Below the pieces are notes generated by a model, which had not been told where the DNA came from, did no database searches, and worked only from the letters and a program-made list of their open reading frames with translations. From Rhodoplanes sp. Z2-YC6860 (GTDB lineage: Bacteria; Pseudomonadota; Alphaproteobacteria; Rhizobiales; Xanthobacteraceae), in NCBI RefSeq assembly GCF_001579845.1, contig NZ_CP007440.1, forward strand, positions 5,664,029 to 5,728,028: 64,000 nt of DNA, given 5' to 3'. Below, piece after piece: positions 17,858 through 26,801 of this stretch. A program made the position numbers and the translations under genes. Numbering within the stretch: position 1 is the first letter of the stretch; each line of letters opens with the position of its first letter.

Positions 17858-18922
17858 ATGACGACGCGCAGGGATTTCTTCGGCAAGGCGGCTGGCGCAT
17901 TGGCTGGTGTGGCGTTCTGCGGCTGCAACATGTTCGACGCGCCGCATGTGCACGCGCAGACTGCGCCGCGCCGCCGCGAGGTCGTGGTCAACGGCCGCCG
18001 CATCAAGACCGTCGACATCCACTCGCACTGCGCGTTCCCCGAAGCGCTGGCGATGATGAACCTGAAGCTCAACCCGGCCAACCTTCAATATGGCCCGGAC
18101 CGCTTCGAAGCCATGGATAAGCAGGGCATCGACATCGAGGCGCTGAGCATCAATCCGTTCTGGTACAAGGCCGACCGCGATGTGGCCGAGAAGCTGGTCA
18201 AACTGCAGAACGAGAAGCTCGCCGAGCTCGTCGCCGCGCATCCGGACCGCTTCGTCGCCTTCACCACCGTGGCGATGCAATTTCCGGATCTGGCCGTGCA
18301 GCAGCTCGAATACGGCATCAAGAAGCTCGGCCTGCGCGGCATGTCGGTCGGCGCCGGCGTCGAAGGCATGGAGCTGGCCGATCCAAAGTTTCATCCGATC
18401 TGGGCCAAGTGCGAAGAGCTCGGCTGTCTCGTCTTCATGCATCCGGGCGGCACGCCGGAGCTCGGCAAGCGGCTCGGCGGCAACGGCGGTCTCGGCAACA
18501 CCATCGGCAATCCGCTCGAGACCACCATCGCGCTGTCGCATCTGATTTTCGAGGGCACGCTCGACCGCTTCCCGGGGCTGAAGATCTGCGCCTCGCACGG
18601 CGGCGGCTATCTGCCGTTCTACGCGCCGCGCTCGGACGCGATCTGCGTCACCTTCCCGGACCGCTGCGCGGCCGTGCCGCTGAAGAAGAAGCCCACCGAA
18701 TATCTGAAGAGCTTCTACTACGACACCATCGTCATCACCCCGGAAGCGCTGCGGACGCTCGCCGGCGAGGTGGGCGCCGACCGCATCATGATGGGCACCG
18801 ACTATCCGTTCCCCTGGAACACGACGCCGGTCGATCACATCCTCAAGACGTCCGGGCTGAGCGACGCCGACAAGGCCAACATGCTGGGCGACACCGCGGC
18901 GCGGCTTCTGGGTATAAAGTAA
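17858..18922 (+). CDS. Tat-exported amidohydrolase-2 (ACMSD-like) enzyme
   Basis: A 354-residue TIM-barrel metal enzyme of the amidohydrolase-2 family, which includes aminocarboxymuconate-semialdehyde decarboxylase and aromatic decarboxylases. Metal ligands are all present: H55 and H57 (VDIHSHC), H195 (FMHPGG), H247 (ASHGGG) and D315 (MGTDYPF). Unusually, it opens with a twin-arginine signal (TRRDFFGKAAGALAGVAF, cleavage near HAQ), so it should fold in the cytoplasm and be exported to the periplasm. The ribosome site AAGGGG precedes the ATG. It lies between TctC genes, which suggests that it processes a compound that those binding proteins capture, or releases their ligand. The substrate cannot be read from sequence. 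Confidence 0.85.
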   Translation: MTTRRDFFGKAAGALAGVAFCGCNMFDAPHVHAQTAPRRREVVVNGRRIKTVDIHSHCAFPEALAMMNLKLNPANLQYGPDRFEAMDKQGIDIEALSINPFWYKADRDVAEKLVKLQNEKLAELVAAHPDRFVAFTTVAMQFPDLAVQQLEYGIKKLGLRGMSVGAGVEGMELADPKFHPIWAKCEELGCLVFMHPGGTPELGKRLGGNGGLGNTIGNPLETTIALSHLIFEGTLDRFPGLKICASHGGGYLPFYAPRSDAICVTFPDRCAAVPLKKKPTEYLKSFYYDTIVITPEALRTLAGEVGADRIMMGTDYPFPWNTTPVDHILKTSGLSDADKANMLGDTAARLLGIK

Positions 18923-18960
18923 GGCGGTAGCGCGTGGCTCAACAAGCGGAAAGACGATCG

Positions 18961-19941
18961 ATGATGTGTCCTGCTCGGAATCTCATGCGCATCGTGCTGA
19001 CATGTGCGGCGCTGCTCGCCCTCGCCGCGCCTGCCTCCGCGCAGGACGCCTACCCCAACAAGCCCATCACCATGATCGTGCCGTTCGCGGCGGGCGGCGC
19101 GTCCGACGTGATCGCTCGGCTGATCGCGGAGCAGATGGGCCAGCACATCGGCCAGCGCTTCGTGATCGAGAACGTCGCGGGCGCCGGCGGCTCGACCGCG
19201 ATGACGAGGGCGTCGCGAGCGGCACCCGACGGCTACACCGTGATCATCGGCAACAGCGGCACCGCGACCGCGGTCTATGCGCTCTACCCCGACCTCAAGT
19301 TCACGCCCGACGACTTCGCCGCGATCGGCATTGTCGCCAAGACCTCGCCGGTGATCGCGCTGAAGAAAGACCATCAGGCCAAGACGCTGAAAGAGTTCAT
19401 CGACTATGCGAAGAAGAATCCCGGCAAGGCGACGCTCGGCCACGCCGGCGTGGGCTCGTCGAATTACCTGATCTGCAAGGCCTTCGTGCAGGCCGCGAAG
19501 ATCGACGTGACGCTGGTGAGCTATCGCGGCGGCGGGCCGGCGCTGAACGATCTGCTGGCGGGGCAGATCGACGGCGTCTGCGATAACGCGGCCTCGATCG
19601 CGCCATCGATCCAGGGCGGCCTCACCAATGGCGTTGCGATCGGCATGCCGCGGCGGCTGGCGAGCCTGCCCAATGTGCCGACCAGCATCGAAGCCGGCCT
19701 GCCGGAATTCCAACTGCAGGGCTGGAACGGCTTGTTTGCGCCGAAGGGGACCCCGCAGCCGATGATCGACAAGCTCAATGCCGCGCTGCGGAAAGGTGTC
19801 GCGAGCGATGGCTATCAGAAGCGCCTTGATGAGCTTGGCGCGCTGCCGCCCTCCGACGAGGAAATGTCGGCGGCCTATCTCAAGCAATTCGTGCCGGCCG
19901 AGATCGACAAGTTCAAAAGCCTGCTCGCAGAGAAAAAATAA
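18961..19941 (+). CDS. TctC/Bug-family periplasmic solute-binding protein
   Basis: About 326 residues from the ATG at 18961; a later ATG at 18985 (MRIVLTCAALLALAAPASAQ) would give an even cleaner signal peptide and is a fair alternative. The mature protein has YPNKPITMIVPFAAGGASDVIAR, FVIENVAGAGGSTAMTRASRA, PDGYTVIIGNSG and SYRGGGPALNDLLAGQ, typical of the family. It follows the exported amidohydrolase by 38 bases, on the same strand, completing the cluster. The substrate is unknown. Confidence 0.9.
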   Translation: MMCPARNLMRIVLTCAALLALAAPASAQDAYPNKPITMIVPFAAGGASDVIARLIAEQMGQHIGQRFVIENVAGAGGSTAMTRASRAAPDGYTVIIGNSGTATAVYALYPDLKFTPDDFAAIGIVAKTSPVIALKKDHQAKTLKEFIDYAKKNPGKATLGHAGVGSSNYLICKAFVQAAKIDVTLVSYRGGGPALNDLLAGQIDGVCDNAASIAPSIQGGLTNGVAIGMPRRLASLPNVPTSIEAGLPEFQLQGWNGLFAPKGTPQPMIDKLNAALRKGVASDGYQKRLDELGALPPSDEEMSAAYLKQFVPAEIDKFKSLLAEKK

Positions 19942-20282
19942 GGTGGCGCTTCATTGCCCAGGAAACGCCGCTGTGGGCGGCGATGGTGAATCAGGGGCGA
20001 CCGCACCATAAGACGGGGAGGAAGCGGATGCGGCCTGGGAGCGTATCGCGGACACGCGGCAGCATTGGACCATCGTCCTTGGCTGGGACAGTTTGCCGAT
20101 TTTGGCGGCGCGCTTCAGGACCCAATTCTCAAAAACCGAGGGAACTGTCCGGAAGTCCGATTGGCAGGCAGTCTTGGCCTTTTGGCTGTGCACGGATGGG
20201 TATTTTTGGGCTTCCGTTTCGGATCGTTAATTGCTTAAGATCATTGGCGGCACTTTTTCGTGGGGCTGGGGAGTCCGGGGTC
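19942..20282. other. Intergenic region without supported gene
   Basis: About 340 bases between the last TctC gene and the small periplasmic protein. The frame of the downstream gene is open through most of it, but that stretch is Arg/Ser/Gly-rich and lacks a ribosome site. I see no terminator hairpin with a T-run and no clear promoter. Confidence 0.5.
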
Positions 20283-20732
20283 ATGCGCAAAAGCGCGACT
20301 TTGATCGTCGCCGCGTTGTTGGCAATGTCGGCAAGCGCCGCATCCGCAACGATGCGGATCAGCGACGACATCGGCGGACGGATCGGCACCTATGTCGATC
20401 AGTATTCGGCAGTCAAAAATTCCGGCGAACGGGTCGTGATCGACGGGGCCTGCCTGTCGGCTTGCACCCTGGTGCTCGGCATCGTGCCGCGCAGCAAGAT
20501 CTGCGTGACCCGGCGCGCCACGCTCGGCTTCCACGCGGCCTGGATGCCCGGACCGAACGGCAAGCCGGTGCCGAGCAACGTCGGCACGCAGGCGCTCTGG
20601 GACATGTATCCGGCGCATGTGCGGCACTGGATCACCTCGCGCGGCGGGTTGTCGGCGAAGATGATGTTCCTGCGCGGCCGCGAGCTGATGTCGATGTATC
20701 CGGAATGCCGCAACGACAGTTGGATGCAGTAA
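20283..20732 (+). CDS. Small periplasmic protein with ClpP-like Ser/His motif (COG3904-like)
   Basis: About 149 residues. It has a signal peptide (MRKSATLIVAALLAMSASAA, cleavage near ASA-T), then the core VVIDGACLSACTLVLGIVPR and RRATLGFHAAW. Family knowledge: COG3904-type alphaproteobacterial proteins look like degenerate ClpP/crotonase-fold proteins, with S59 in LSACT and H84 in LGFHA in the positions of the serine and histidine. That catalytic role is inference. A second, shorter paralogue with the same two motifs lies at 27332-27739. The ATG at 20283 is chosen because it begins the signal peptide; the open frame upstream is not supported. Confidence 0.75.
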   Translation: MRKSATLIVAALLAMSASAASATMRISDDIGGRIGTYVDQYSAVKNSGERVVIDGACLSACTLVLGIVPRSKICVTRRATLGFHAAWMPGPNGKPVPSNVGTQALWDMYPAHVRHWITSRGGLSAKMMFLRGRELMSMYPECRNDSWMQ

Positions 20733-20735
20733 GTA

Positions 20736-21902
20736 TCATCGCCGCGCAGCGTAGAGCGCGCTCAGCGTGCCGATCAAAGCCATCGCGGCTGTCATCAGAT
20801 AGGCGTGGCCGCCCGCCCAGGCATAGACAAAACCGGACGCCAGCGTCGCCGACGCGTTGACGAGGCTCGCCAGCGTCGCGACGTAGCCCTGGGCGCGGGC
20901 GGCAAGCTCGCGCGGCACCGAACGGGCCATGAAGCCCATCAGCCCGAGATGCGTCGCCGCAAACGAGCAGGCATGGAGCAGCTGCAGCGGCGCGAGCACC
21001 GCAACCGGCGGACTGAATGCCATGGCGCCCCAGCGCAGGATCGCGCCCGCCCCGCCGATCGCGAGCAGCGTGGTCGGGCGAAGCGTCGCGGGCAGCCGCC
21101 CGGACCAGGCGAACAACACGATCTCGGCCACGACACCGACGCTCCACAGCGCACCGATCAAGGTTCCATCGAAGCCCGCCGCGCGCCACTGCACCGTGGA
21201 GAAGCCATAATAGAGCGCGTGACTGCTCTGGATCATGGCGGACGCCAGCGCCACCGCGAGGAATGCCGGATTGCGCAGCAGCAGCTTCGGCGACAACGCC
21301 GTGGACGCAGCTTCGGCCGGCGCAGCCTGGCCTTTGCCGTGGATCGGATCGAGCGCCATCGAAGCCAGAGCCGACACCGTCAGCGCCGCAACGATCAGCC
21401 AGATCAGCGTGCCCGGTGCGAATCGTTCGAGCATCAGGCCCGCCACGATGTTGCCGCCGATAAAGGCCGCCGAACCCCAAAGCCGAACCGGGCCGTAGGT
21501 GCGGCCGCGCAACGCGAGCCCGCTCAGCGCATAGGCATCGGTCAACGCCAAAATCGGTGAATAGGCCGCGGCCGCAATGACGAACACCACGAAGATCGCA
21601 ACCGCGCTCTGCGCCAAGCCCACCGCGGTCATGGCGCAGGCCGCAAGCACCGACGCCGCGATGATGGTGCCGCGCAAGGCGCGGCGGTGATCGGCCCAAT
21701 GTGTTATCAGCGGTGTGGCGATGATTCGCACCACCATTGGAACAGCAATCACGAAACCGATGGTCTGCGCATCGAGCCCCCGCGCACCGAGCCAGAGCGG
21801 GAAAAACGGCAGTTGGATTCCGCCAAACACGAAATATGCGGCGTAAAACAACGCGAGTTTCTTGGAAAAGTGATCGGTGGAGAACTGGGGTGCTCCGGCC
21901 AT
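20736..21902 (-). CDS. MFS transporter (MFS_1-like/HcaT-type)
   Basis: About 388 residues with 12 predicted membrane segments. The first segment (KKLALFYAAYFVFGGIQLPF) starts 14 residues after the ATG at 21902, which is the usual layout for this family. An upstream ATG at 21968 would add 22 polar residues. FFPLWLGARGLDAQTIG, RLWGSAAFIGGN and the lack of a long central loop fit the MFS_1-like group that includes the putative phenylpropionate permease HcaT; the substrate is not predictable. The gene is divergent from the acidic protein gene, with only 64 bases between start codons, and its stop lies 3 bases from the convergent small periplasmic gene. Confidence 0.85.
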   Translation of the reverse strand: MAGAPQFSTDHFSKKLALFYAAYFVFGGIQLPFFPLWLGARGLDAQTIGFVIAVPMVVRIIATPLITHWADHRRALRGTIIAASVLAACAMTAVGLAQSAVAIFVVFVIAAAAYSPILALTDAYALSGLALRGRTYGPVRLWGSAAFIGGNIVAGLMLERFAPGTLIWLIVAALTVSALASMALDPIHGKGQAAPAEAASTALSPKLLLRNPAFLAVALASAMIQSSHALYYGFSTVQWRAAGFDGTLIGALWSVGVVAEIVLFAWSGRLPATLRPTTLLAIGGAGAILRWGAMAFSPPVAVLAPLQLLHACSFAATHLGLMGFMARSVPRELAARAQGYVATLASLVNASATLASGFVYAWAGGHAYLMTAAMALIGTLSALYAARR

Positions 21903-21966
21903 CGATCGGTTTGCCTCGCTTGATCGATCGTGCAGATTGGGAGCGCTCTCGCGAAGCGGTTCAACC

Positions 21967-24615
21967 ATGGCGACAGAGCCCCGATCAAGCGAGCCCATGT
22001 CGAACGAACCCATGCCCAGCGAGCCCATAGCAAGCCGCGGCATGACAGGCGAGCCTGACGAAGCAGGATCGCGGATCCCGGCCACGTCAAATGTCGACGT
22101 TGATGCCGCCCTGGCGGTGGCTGCGGTCGCGCGCATGCAGGCAGCCGACCAGGAGACGCGCCTGACCCTTGCGCGGCTTCGCAACGGGCTCAGCGCCATG
22201 GCCGAAGCGGTTGATCGCGCCAAAGCCCAGAATGCAGCCGCGGCTGCGGCAGGCCACCAGGACCTCGCCAAGGTTGTGGATATCGCGGCGATGCTCGACG
22301 AGTTCGAGCATCTGGTCGACGGCCTGGTCGAGGTCGCAGCCGGCCGGACCGATCACGTCCCGCATCGGGCCATGGAGTCCGAGCAGGCGGCTGCGGCGCC
22401 GGACGTCGAGGCGGCGACTCCCTCGCCTGCGGACCTGGATCAGGTGCCGACCGTGTCCGGCGTGGTGTCACGGCTCGATCCGGAACAGCCTTTGGAGCTG
22501 GCGGAGGCCGAACCCCGCGAGCCGGCCTTCACGCACGCGTCGGCGCCGTCGGTCGAGATGCTGAAGAGCCTGGTCGAGGCGCTCAACGCTTCGATTCCGG
22601 ACGAGACGCCTGAGGCGGAGGCGCTGGCCGAAACGCCGGGCTACCAGGCGACAGCGAAAGTCATGGCGCAAGACGTCATCCAGGCCTTTGCCTGGGAGTT
22701 GACGCGAAGCGACGAGAAAGAGCCGCCCGAGGCCGTGGCCGTCGAGACGCCTCTGGCGGAAACAAGTGAGGCACCAGAGGTCGCGACAGCCGAGTTGCCG
22801 GAACAGATCGCAGAATTTGCCGAGATCGTGCCGGTTGAACAGATCGAGCCGGAAGCGGTAGCGGCCCCAACGCTCGAAGCGGTCCAAGACGAGGCCCACT
22901 TAACTGACGCCCAGGTGGCTGAGGCTCACGTGGCTGACGCCCACGTGCCTGAGGCCGAACTGACCGAGGAGGTCACCGAAGCGCTGCAGGCGTTTGAGGC
23001 ACCGCCGGAGACGGTGATCGCTCAAGAACCTGAGCAGCTCCCTGCCGAAGCGACCGAGCCCGCATTTGTCCACCACGCGGAGCCGGAAGTTGCACAGGCG
23101 GCAGCGCCTGAGAACACGGCAGAACTCGAGCCGCTGGTGTTCGACGTCGTGGTCGAATTCGATCCGGTCGAGCCGGAGCCCGCGTCTGTGGCAGAAACCA
23201 TCGTAGCTCCGACCGAGCCTGCCGAAACGGATGCGCCGATCCCTGTCGCGGAGTCGACCGACGCCTTGGTGAACGCGGCCGCCGAAAGCGGCACCGACGT
23301 TTACGCTCTCTCGGCCTACGACCTGATGGCGGTTGAGGCGCAAGCTTCGGAGGCGGAGGAAGCAACCGCAGAGACAACGGCTCCCGAGACAGTCGCTTAC
23401 GATATTCCGGCCGTGGACGCTGCCGCGGGCCTAGAGCCCGAGGCGGTCATCGAAACTGTCGAACCCGCGCCCGACAGCGTTGAAGCTCCTGCCGATATCG
23501 CGCAAGCCGAAACCGGACAGCCGGTCGCCGAGGTCGCGGTCGCGCCTGAAGCAGCCGAGCCGATCCACACCGAAGCAACACCGGAAGCCGCGGCTGACAC
23601 CGTTACAGTCGAGCCGCCGCCGGAGGCTCACGCCGAAGCCGTGCCGGTTGAAGACGTCTTTCTTGTCGAAACGACATCTGCTGATGTGACCGTTGCCGAA
23701 GCCGCAGCGCTCGAAAATTCGCCCATCGAGTACACCCTAGCCGATCTGCCGGCGATGCCCCACGAGCACGCGCTCGAAGAACCCGTCGCCGAGCAACCGG
23801 TCGCCGAAGCCGAACATTCTGTTGCCGACGCGGCGGTCGAAACCATAGCGCAGCCGGCGCCGGTTGCCGAGGCGGCGCCAGCCGCACCCATCGTGGTCGC
23901 AGCGGCGCCGGCCGCCGCGGCTCCGCCGACAGCTGACGTCGTGGTCTACGAGGTCGAGCTCATGGCGCGCCTTGAGCAGGTGGAAGCGCTGCCGCTCCTG
24001 CCGCCTGAGCTTGGCACTGCGGTGATCTTCGGGCGGCACGATACCCAGTCGGTGCCGGCCATCGATCTCAACATTGCGCCAGAGGCTGAGCCCGCGGCGA
24101 CCGCCGATGCCGTCGCCGAGCCCGCCGTGATGCACGATCCGATTGCGGACATGACAGCGGAGCCGGTCGCCGACATCGTTGCAGAGCCGGCGCCCGAAGT
24201 CGTGGCGGCAGCAGCGCCCGAAGTGCCTGCCGAAACCGCGCCCGCCGCCGAGATTGCGGCTTCGCCTGAAGCCATTGCCGAGCCTTTGCCCGAGGCAATA
24301 GCGGCACCCGAAATGCCGCTCGCGGCAACGAATGAGCCCGCCGCCTCGGAATCCGTCACCGCCGAAGCCACACCGCAACCGGCCGCCAGCAAGCTCGCAG
24401 ATCTCGAAATCGAGGCCGATTCGGACGATTTCCTGTTCGAACCTGCCGTCAACACAAACACCAACGGTGCCGAAGCTGCGCCGAACAAGCTTGCAGCGGT
24501 CACATCTCCACCTGCTGAAAAAGCCGCGACGCCAGCTCAGCGCGCGGCGCCCGCCGATCCGCTCATCCCGATCATGGCAATGAGTCCGGAAGAGCGCCTC
24601 GCGCTGTTCAGCTAG
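21967..24615 (+). CDS. 882-residue acidic Ala/Glu/Pro/Val-rich low-complexity protein
   Basis: From the ATG at 21967 (a GTG at 21877 lies inside the divergent gene). Only the first 130 residues look globular: NVDVDAALAVAAVARMQAAD, a helical AETRLTLARLRNGL-like part and VVDIAAMLDEFEHLVDGLVE. The next 700 residues are almost wholly A, E, P, V and T, strongly acidic, with no membrane span or signal peptide. A 15-base tandem repeat occurs at 22904-22963. The protein ends DPLIPIMAMSPEERLALFS, a compact motif that looks conserved rather than low-complexity. It is most likely an intrinsically disordered protein with short structured ends. The last bases overlap the convergent thioesterase gene. Function unknown. 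Confidence 0.8.
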   Translation: MATEPRSSEPMSNEPMPSEPIASRGMTGEPDEAGSRIPATSNVDVDAALAVAAVARMQAADQETRLTLARLRNGLSAMAEAVDRAKAQNAAAAAAGHQDLAKVVDIAAMLDEFEHLVDGLVEVAAGRTDHVPHRAMESEQAAAAPDVEAATPSPADLDQVPTVSGVVSRLDPEQPLELAEAEPREPAFTHASAPSVEMLKSLVEALNASIPDETPEAEALAETPGYQATAKVMAQDVIQAFAWELTRSDEKEPPEAVAVETPLAETSEAPEVATAELPEQIAEFAEIVPVEQIEPEAVAAPTLEAVQDEAHLTDAQVAEAHVADAHVPEAELTEEVTEALQAFEAPPETVIAQEPEQLPAEATEPAFVHHAEPEVAQAAAPENTAELEPLVFDVVVEFDPVEPEPASVAETIVAPTEPAETDAPIPVAESTDALVNAAAESGTDVYALSAYDLMAVEAQASEAEEATAETTAPETVAYDIPAVDAAAGLEPEAVIETVEPAPDSVEAPADIAQAETGQPVAEVAVAPEAAEPIHTEATPEAAADTVTVEPPPEAHAEAVPVEDVFLVETTSADVTVAEAAALENSPIEYTLADLPAMPHEHALEEPVAEQPVAEAEHSVADAAVETIAQPAPVAEAAPAAPIVVAAAPAAAAPPTADVVVYEVELMARLEQVEALPLLPPELGTAVIFGRHDTQSVPAIDLNIAPEAEPAATADAVAEPAVMHDPIADMTAEPVADIVAEPAPEVVAAAAPEVPAETAPAAEIAASPEAIAEPLPEAIAAPEMPLAATNEPAASESVTAEATPQPAASKLADLEIEADSDDFLFEPAVNTNTNGAEAAPNKLAAVTSPPAEKAATPAQRAAPADPLIPIMAMSPEERLALFS
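22904..22963 (+). repeat. Four 15-bp in-frame tandem repeats
   Basis: Units at 22904, 22919, 22934 and 22949 share the pattern CTGA(C/G)GC(C/T)CA.GTG(G/C), encoding five residues each of the type x-(D/E)-A-(H/Q/E)-(V/L). The last unit is diverged. This small array inside the acidic protein gene is a likely site of length variation between strains. Confidence 0.8.
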
Positions 24616-25040
24616 CGCTTCCCCAGCGTCTTCCACACGCCGTTCGCGGTCGCCACCACGCGCGGACCGACCACGAGCTCGCCGCTCATGAACACCAGCG
24701 AGCGCGTCCGCCGCACCACCTTGCACTTGCATTCGACGAATTCGCCGATCTGCACCGCGTCGATGAAATGCATGTCGAGCTGCACCGTCGCCTGCGGCTG
24801 TTTCTCGTTGGCGTACCAGCACGTCATGCCCATGGAGCGGTCGGCGAAGGTCATCAGCATGCCGCCCTGCACGACACCGCGGCGGTTGTGATGCTTGGAC
24901 TCGGCCATGAAGGCGTAAAGATGCGTGTCGCCCTCTTGCCGCGTCCAGAACGGCCCGACGAGCCCGATGAAGCCCTCGTCGCCATAGGCCAGCCAGCCGG
25001 CGGCCGCAGGATCGAAGGGCGCAATCTCACGGTCCGACAT
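24612..25040 (-). CDS. PaaI-type acyl-CoA thioesterase (hotdog fold)
   Basis: 142 residues. The hotdog-fold PaaI signature is clear: HHNRRGVVQGGMLMTFADRSMG in the centre, followed by TVQLDMHFIDAVQIGEFVECKCKVVRRTRSLVFM. Family members hydrolyse aryl- or acyl-CoA thioesters, normally in the cytoplasm; the substrate is not evident. Its TAG stop overlaps the TAG of the convergent acidic protein gene in the palindrome CTAG (24612-24615), so the two coding regions overlap by four bases. The ATG at 25040 begins MSDREIAPFD. Confidence 0.85.
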   Translation of the reverse strand: MSDREIAPFDPAAAGWLAYGDEGFIGLVGPFWTRQEGDTHLYAFMAESKHHNRRGVVQGGMLMTFADRSMGMTCWYANEKQPQATVQLDMHFIDAVQIGEFVECKCKVVRRTRSLVFMSGELVVGPRVVATANGVWKTLGKR

Positions 25041-25133
25041 CGGCAGAGCTCACATCAAAAAAGCCGCGGACTGCGGCGCTGTCAGATTGGGCTCTTAGCA
25101 TCGCGCGGCGCGGCCTTCCAGCAGCAGGCACGC

Positions 25134-25793
25134 CTACATCGTGCCGCCAGGCCTGATTTCGCAGAGCAGCCGATAGACGCCCATCTCGGCTCTCGGAAAC
25201 TCCTGAGCCAGCGCCGCCGCGACGGCCTGGGCGTCCTGCACGCGCAGCGTCTCGACCAAAAGGCACGCCTCGATCCTGCGGTCGCCGCCGCGCAGGCGCT
25301 CCTCCTCCGACACCGGAAACTCACGCGGATCGGCGGCGCGCCAGATTTCGCCGCAGGCCACGGCGCGATCGCGCATCAGTGTCTCGATCACGACCTTCAA
25401 CATCGACTCATCGGGCCGGTCGCCGAAGCGAAGCGCCACAACGCCGGTGCCGCGCATGGCGCCGAGCCGGAAGGTGCGATGGCACACGGTCCGGATCATG
25501 TCCTTGAAGATTTCCGACATGACCGTACGGGTCATCGGCGTTGGTTGATCGAGCCGATCGAGATAGTCGGGCGATTTCAACACCTGTGCCGATTGCGTGA
25601 GATAGAAATTGAAATAGCGCGGCTGCCCGGCGATCGCCTCGTGCCGCCGCCCGATCAGAAAACCCGGCACCGCGATCCGCTCGGCCAGATGTTCGTGCTG
25701 GAACCACTCCTCGAACTCGGCCTCGCGCCCGGGCGCGACATTGTTGAAGATCGCCAGAACACCAGGAGCGACGCCGGGCTGTGTTTCGGACAT
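25134..25793 (-). CDS. Dimeric alpha/beta-barrel (EthD/ABM-like) protein, unknown function
   Basis: 219 residues, soluble. The N-terminal part, GVLAIFNNVAPGREAEFEEWFQHEHLAERIAVPGF, carries the W-x-x-x-EHLxE pattern of EthD/ABM-type ferredoxin-like dimeric barrels; a similar helix/strand pattern recurs in the C-terminal half (CLLVETLRVQDAQAVAAALAQEF), so it may be two fused domains. Such proteins are often small monooxygenases or stress proteins but no catalytic residue can be assigned. The ATG at 25793 lies 9 bases downstream of the dehydratase stop, indicating co-transcription. Confidence 0.65.
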   Translation of the reverse strand: MSETQPGVAPGVLAIFNNVAPGREAEFEEWFQHEHLAERIAVPGFLIGRRHEAIAGQPRYFNFYLTQSAQVLKSPDYLDRLDQPTPMTRTVMSEIFKDMIRTVCHRTFRLGAMRGTGVVALRFGDRPDESMLKVVIETLMRDRAVACGEIWRAADPREFPVSEEERLRGGDRRIEACLLVETLRVQDAQAVAAALAQEFPRAEMGVYRLLCEIRPGGTM

Positions 25794-25802
25794 GTCGATT
25801 CG

Positions 25803-26801
25803 CTACGCCGCGATCAGCTTGTCGAACATCTCGGCATCGACATTGCCGCCCGACAGCACGCCGACCACCACCTTGCCTTTCACGTCCAGCTTGCCTGCGA
25901 GCAGCGCCGCGAGACCGATAACCCCGCCGGGTTCAACCACGAGCTTCAGTTCGCGGAACGCAAAGGCGACCGCCCGGCCGACCTCGGCATCGCTTGCCAC
26001 CACGCCCTGCCCGACCAGCCTCTTGTTGATCTCGAAGGTGACGACGCCCGGCCGGTCGGTCATCAGCGCGTCGCAGATCGTGCCGCTCATCCGTTCGTTG
26101 CGCTCGCGCTGGCCGCTCTTGAACGAGCGAATGGTGTCGTCAAAGCCCTCCGGCTCGACCGCATGGATCGAGATGTCCGGCACGCGGGCCTTCAGCGCCA
26201 GCGAAATGCCCGCCATCAGCCCGCCGCCCGAGGCGCCGATCACGGCCACATCGGGCTTCACGCCGAGCGCGCTCAAGTCCTCGCAGATCTCGCGGCCGGC
26301 GGTGCCCTGCCCCGCGATGATCAGCGGGTCGTCGAAGGGCGGCACCAGCACCGCGCCGCGCTCGTCGGCGAGCTTGCGGGCGATCGCGGCGCGATCCTCG
26401 CGGTCGCGATCGTAAAGCACCACCTCCGCGCCGAACGCCTTGGTGCGCTCGCGCTTGGCCTTCGGCGCGTCCGACGGCATCACGATCACGGCCGGCACGC
26501 CGCACAAGGTGGCCGCGTGGGCCACGCCCTGGGCGTGATTGCCGGACGAATAGGCCACCACGCCGCCCTTCTTCCTGTCGGGGGGGATCGAAGATATCTT
26601 GTTGTAGGCGCCGCGGAATTTGAACGATCCGGTGCGCTGGAGCGTTTCGGCCTTCAGGTACACGCGGGCGCCCAGGCGCTCGTCGAGCACCGGGAAGTTC
26701 AGGAGCGGCGTGCGGATGGCGACGCCCTTGATCCGGACCGCGGCGGCCTCGACGTCGGCGATGGTGGGAAGTGCGATAGGTTCAGGGCTGGGTGCGTTCA
26801 T
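25803..26801 (-). CDS. Threonine/serine dehydratase-like PLP enzyme
   Basis: 332 residues of fold-type II PLP enzymes: the Schiff-base lysine K61 lies in TGSFKFRGAYNKI, the substrate loop in SSGNHAQGVA, and the phosphate-binding glycine loop in GASGGGLMAG. The length without a C-terminal ACT regulatory domain fits catabolic threonine dehydratase or serine racemase-like enzymes, which deaminate L-Thr/L-Ser to 2-oxobutyrate/pyruvate. C-terminal VVEPGGVIGLAALLAG is also typical. It is upstream of and presumably co-transcribed with the EthD-like gene. Whether it dehydrates threonine, serine or 3-hydroxyaspartate cannot be decided from sequence. Confidence 0.85.
   Translation of the reverse strand: MNAPSPEPIALPTIADVEAAAVRIKGVAIRTPLLNFPVLDERLGARVYLKAETLQRTGSFKFRGAYNKISSIPPDRKKGGVVAYSSGNHAQGVAHAATLCGVPAVIVMPSDAPKAKRERTKAFGAEVVLYDRDREDRAAIARKLADERGAVLVPPFDDPLIIAGQGTAGREICEDLSALGVKPDVAVIGASGGGLMAGISLALKARVPDISIHAVEPEGFDDTIRSFKSGQRERNERMSGTICDALMTDRPGVVTFEINKRLVGQGVVASDAEVGRAVAFAFRELKLVVEPGGVIGLAALLAGKLDVKGKVVVGVLSGGNVDAEMFDKLIAA

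Noticed and set aside
19983-20282. A 100-residue N-terminal extension of the COG3904-like protein
   Set aside because: The ATG at 20283 begins a perfect signal peptide; the extension is Arg/Ser-rich and would bury it.
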